Shown here: positions 61,671-64,000 of the stretch, piece by piece | Layout: each line of letters starts with the position of its first letter | Numbering within the stretch: the first letter of the stretch is position 1 | Assembly: GCA_020524245.1 (NCBI GenBank) | Contig: JAIVLN010000006.1 | Span: forward strand, 62,001 to 126,000 | From: Rossellomorea aquimaris | Lineage (GTDB): Bacteria > Bacillota > Bacilli > Bacillales > Fictibacillaceae | Reading direction: 5' to 3' | Length of the DNA: 64,000 nt | The notes under the pieces: model-generated | Database searches by the model: none | The model's input: only the letters and a program-made list of their open reading frames with translations | Told to the model about the DNA's origin: nothing | Made by a program: the position numbers and the translations under genes

Positions 61671-62716
61671 ATATCGTGCATCGCCAAATTGTCTGGGGCT
61701 TTGCGCTTGCGGCTACTGTTTTCATCGTGTTGTTGAGCGTGTTTTTGCTGGCCTATCCTTTGCCGAGCTGGTCCTTGTTATGGAAAAAGAAAATCCTCGA
61801 TCTGCCATTCATTCTTTTTGCGCCGGGCGTCAGCATTTTAGTCGGCGTCGCGTTCGGACTCAGTTCTGGGATGTATTGGCGAAAGCAGCTCGAAGGAATG
61901 ACGGCCGCGTTGACCCAATTGGGACAAGGACGACCTGTCGAGGAGCAGCCAGCCGTCTCAAAAACGCAAGAAATCGAGTTGATGTGGAAACAGGTGGAGA
62001 AAGTGCAGCAGCACGTGTCAGAACAAACAAAGCTTTCTCAAAAACTTGCCAATGAGCGGGCGGAGGACCAGGAAAAACAAATCCAGAAAGTCGTCAGTGA
62101 AGAGCGGAACCGGCTTGCCCGTGAGCTGCACGATTCCGTCAGCCAACAGCTGTTCGCCGCCTCAATGCTCATGTCAGCGGTCAACGAATCAGGCGCTGCG
62201 AAAACCGACGGGGAACGTAAGCAATTGAACCTCGTCGAAGAGATGATTCATCAGTCCCAGCTTGAGATGCGGGCGTTGCTTTTACATTTACGGCCGGTCG
62301 CTCTGAAAGGCAAGACACTGATAGAAGGTATCCAGGAACTGCTCATGGAGCTGGCACAGAAAGTACCACTTGAAATCGAATGGAAAGTCGAATCCATCGC
62401 ACTGAATAAAGGGGTGGAAGACCACTTGTTCCGGATTTTGCAGGAATCGGTCTCGAATACGCTCCGCCATGCGAAGGCGACCACTCTGGAAGTGCTCTGC
62501 CTTGAGCGTGAAGGAACGGTTTTGTTGCGGGTAGTCGATGATGGGGTCGGATTTGACGTTGAAACGAGTAAAACCGGATCATACGGATTGCAAAATATGC
62601 ATGAACGGGCGTTGGAGCTTGGCGGCACGATGAAGATCGTCAGTGTGCCCGGCAAAGGGACGCGCCTGGAAGTGCGGATTCCAGTCATAAGAGAGGAGGA
62701 GGTTAACGATGATTAA
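61667..62716 (+). CDS. liaS: LiaS-type sensor histidine kinase
   Basis: A 349-residue kinase of the HisKA_3/NarL-partner class. Two N-terminal helices with a very short external loop (intramembrane-sensing type), a HAMP-like linker, coiled coil to about 140, phospho-His in ERNRLARELHDSVSQQLFAA near 150, and HATPase motifs VVDDGVGFD and GSYGLQNMHERA near 305. It senses envelope stress together with LiaF and phosphorylates LiaR, whose gene overlaps its end by eight bases. Confidence 0.92.
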   Translation: MNIVHRQIVWGFALAATVFIVLLSVFLLAYPLPSWSLLWKKKILDLPFILFAPGVSILVGVAFGLSSGMYWRKQLEGMTAALTQLGQGRPVEEQPAVSKTQEIELMWKQVEKVQQHVSEQTKLSQKLANERAEDQEKQIQKVVSEERNRLARELHDSVSQQLFAASMLMSAVNESGAAKTDGERKQLNLVEEMIHQSQLEMRALLLHLRPVALKGKTLIEGIQELLMELAQKVPLEIEWKVESIALNKGVEDHLFRILQESVSNTLRHAKATTLEVLCLEREGTVLLRVVDDGVGFDVETSKTGSYGLQNMHERALELGGTMKIVSVPGKGTRLEVRIPVIREEEVNDD

Positions 62717-63341
62717 AGTCGTGTTTGCGGATGATCATGAAATGGTGCGTATCGGTGTATCGTCTTATTTGTCGAATCAGCCGGATATTGAAGTTGTGGG
62801 GGAGGCGAGCGATGGTGGTGAAGCCGTCGATCTTGTGCTCGATTTGCGACCCGACGTCATTCTGATGGACCTGGTCATGAAGGAAATGGACGGAATTGAG
62901 GCGACGAAGCGGATCATCGCCCAGTGGCCGGAAGCGAAGATCATCATTGTGACAAGCTTTTTGGACGATGAAAAAGTGTATCCTGCTCTCGAAAGCGGTG
63001 CGACGAGCTACATGCTGAAGACGTCGAAGGCGAGCGAAATCGCCAAAGCTGTCCGCGCGACTTTTAACGGTGAAATGGTGTTGGAGCCCGAGGTCACTGG
63101 AAAAATGATGACGAAAATGCGCCGAGGTAACGCACGACCTCCTCATGAAGAACTGACGAACCGCGAGCGGGAAATTCTGCTGCTCATGACCGAAGGGAAG
63201 ACGAACCAGGAGATCGCCGATGAACTCATCATCGCCTTGAAGACGGTGAAAACCCACGTCAGCAATATCCTCGACAAGCTCGAAGTGCAGGATCGCACGC
63301 AGGCTGTCATCTATGCTTTTAAAAATTCGCTGGTGAAATAA
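62709..63341 (+). CDS. liaR: LiaR-type response regulator (NarL/LuxR family)
   Basis: A 210-residue response regulator. Receiver domain 1-120 with acidic pocket FADDHEMVR, phosphoacceptor Asp in VILMDLVM near residue 54, and the Thr/Lys switch (VTSFLD, MLKTSKA). LuxR-type DNA-binding domain from about 145: LTNREREILLLMTEGKTNQE and LKTVKTHVSNILDKL. It should activate liaIH upstream and its own operon. A terminator follows immediately. Confidence 0.93.
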   Translation: MIKVVFADDHEMVRIGVSSYLSNQPDIEVVGEASDGGEAVDLVLDLRPDVILMDLVMKEMDGIEATKRIIAQWPEAKIIIVTSFLDDEKVYPALESGATSYMLKTSKASEIAKAVRATFNGEMVLEPEVTGKMMTKMRRGNARPPHEELTNREREILLLMTEGKTNQEIADELIIALKTVKTHVSNILDKLEVQDRTQAVIYAFKNSLVK

Positions 63342-63380
63342 GATCTGTCCGAGAAATTACGTCGGGCGGGTCTTTTTTTG
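63341..63380 (+). terminator. Terminator of the lia operon
   Basis: AGATCTGTCCGA pairs with TCGGGCGGGTCT (G-U pairs), followed by seven T's. Confidence 0.78.
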
Positions 63381-63409
63381 TTGGGATGCTTGTAGTAAAA
63401 AAGTGCTGA

Positions 63410-63514
63410 CTTCCACAAGTCAGAGCAAAAGTTCCACAAGTTCAGGCAGAAGTTCCCCAAGTCAGAGCAAAAGTTCCCCAAGTTCAAGCAAAACTTCCAC
63501 AAGTACAATCAACA
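63410..63514. repeat. Tandem array, 21-base unit, five copies
   Basis: Five units with core (G/C)TTCC(A/C)CAAGT and tail of the type TCAGGCAGAA. It is the reverse complement of the array at 47689-47814. Confidence 0.87.
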
Positions 63515-63668
63515 TATGATGAGGAAGAAAATGTTCCCACATTTTCTCTTCATTTTTAAAGAAAAATTGTAGTAATCATTTACTAGAAAAAGTCACCTGC
63601 TTCATTTTCAAGTTGACAATCTGAAGAAAAGTGGTACGATTACATCGAAAACTAATTCAATAGACGAT

Positions 63669-63765
63669 CCACTAGGGGTGCCTTCTCATAAAGGCTGAGA
63701 TTAAAGTGTAGCTTTAAGACCCTTGGAACCTGATCTGGTTGAGACCAGCGTAGGGAAGTGGTGGT
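63669..63765 (+). promoter_or_regulatory. TPP riboswitch (THI element)
   Basis: All core segments of the thiamine pyrophosphate aptamer are present in order: CCACTAGGGGTGCC, GGCTGAGA, ACCCTTGGAACCTGATCTGG and CCAGCGTAGGGAAGTGG. P1 pairs CCACT with AGTGG. Binding of TPP should favour the terminator downstream and shut off tenA. Confidence 0.95.
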
Positions 63766-63803
63766 TGGAAGTTACATATACCGACTATGTGCCGAATGCA
63801 TAC

Positions 63804-63838
63804 GACCACTTTCCGTTATGGGAAGTGGTTTTTTTGTT
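63804..63838 (+). terminator. Riboswitch-controlled terminator
   Basis: ACCACTTTCC pairs with GGGAAGTGGT, followed by seven T's. Its arms repeat the P1 sequence of the aptamer, allowing the usual either/or folding. Confidence 0.88.
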
Positions 63839-63901
63839 TGCTGGGAGCGATTGCGCTTATCGGTGATAGTGGGTCGTCTGGAAAAGGAGAGGATTGATCA
63901 A

Positions 63902-64000
63902 ATGAAATTTTCACAGTTTCTGAGACGAGAAGCAGACCCGATCTGGGAGGCAAGCTTCAATCATCCATTCGTAACCGGCATCGCAGGTGGCTCACTTCCA
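63902..64000 (+). CDS. tenA: Thiaminase II (TenA), 3' end outside window
   Basis: The first 33 codons of a gene that runs off the right edge. The sequence MKFSQFLRREADPIWEASFN followed by HPFVTGIAGGSLP is the N-terminus of TenA, which hydrolyses aminomethylpyrimidine in thiamine salvage. AAAGGAGAGG precedes the ATG, and a TPP riboswitch lies directly upstream. Further thiamine genes are likely to follow outside the window. Confidence 0.9.
   Translation, partial: MKFSQFLRREADPIWEASFNHPFVTGIAGGSLP

Overview
The window reads as chromosome of a spore-forming, low-to-mid GC member of the Bacillaceae. This rests on consensus AGGAGG ribosome sites, TTG/GTG starts, dense rho-independent terminators, two KinB-like sporulation-type kinases, a YfmL-type helicase, YwbE, bacterial nitric oxide synthase, a SwrC-like RND pump, a Rex-controlled ldh, a LiaIH-LiaFSR envelope-stress locus and a TPP riboswitch before tenA. 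No tRNA, rRNA, insertion sequence, prophage or CRISPR array was seen. The genus cannot be fixed from the sequence alone.

Layout. 0-7.2 kb: the end of an ABC-2 permease, a YwaF-type membrane protein, a sodium:solute symporter, a DUF6526 protein, a two-gene ABC exporter and SelO. 7.3-14.0 kb: an accessory island with an AT-rich SIR2 plus P-loop protein, a PLD-nuclease/helicase/DUF3427 protein and an unrecognised protein; a kinase-like phosphotransferase follows in the same direction. 15-25 kb: an MFS transporter, an SgrR_N-type regulator divergent from an ArsR-like regulator, an alpha/beta hydrolase, a CHRD protein, an aldo/keto reductase, a threonine-aldolase-like enzyme, a KinB-like kinase and a DHFR-like reductase. 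25-30 kb: a DUF1385 protein, an ECF sigma/anti-sigma pair, ldh with a Rex box, a YczE-like protein and a coat-like Cys/Ser/Arg-rich protein. 30-34 kb: an ATP-grasp ligase paired with a 659-residue protein that has one cysteine. 34-47 kb: secreted and envelope functions (a 3D-domain hydrolase, an amine oxidase, a subtilase, an RND pump, a DUF1287 protein), two small genes under a shared promoter module (one encoding polyalanine blocks), a lipase, a second KinB-like kinase and a tandem MpsC-type protein. 47-58 kb: a nuclease-helicase, small stress-type genes, a MEDS protein, a ketopantoate reductase, a P450, yfmL, a methyltransferase, ywbE and nos. 58-64 kb: an NlpC/P60-like protein with Ser at the catalytic Cys position, the lia locus and the TPP riboswitch with the start of tenA.

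Two features stand out beyond the genes. First, the SIR2/helicase island looks like an antiphage module whose composition I do not match to a named system. Second, eight intergenic tandem arrays have unrelated unit sequences but nearly fixed periods: five of 21 bases, one of 20 and two of 51. None lies inside a gene. Several gene starts were moved from the longest open frame to the codon best placed after a Shine-Dalgarno sequence; each move is explained in its entry.
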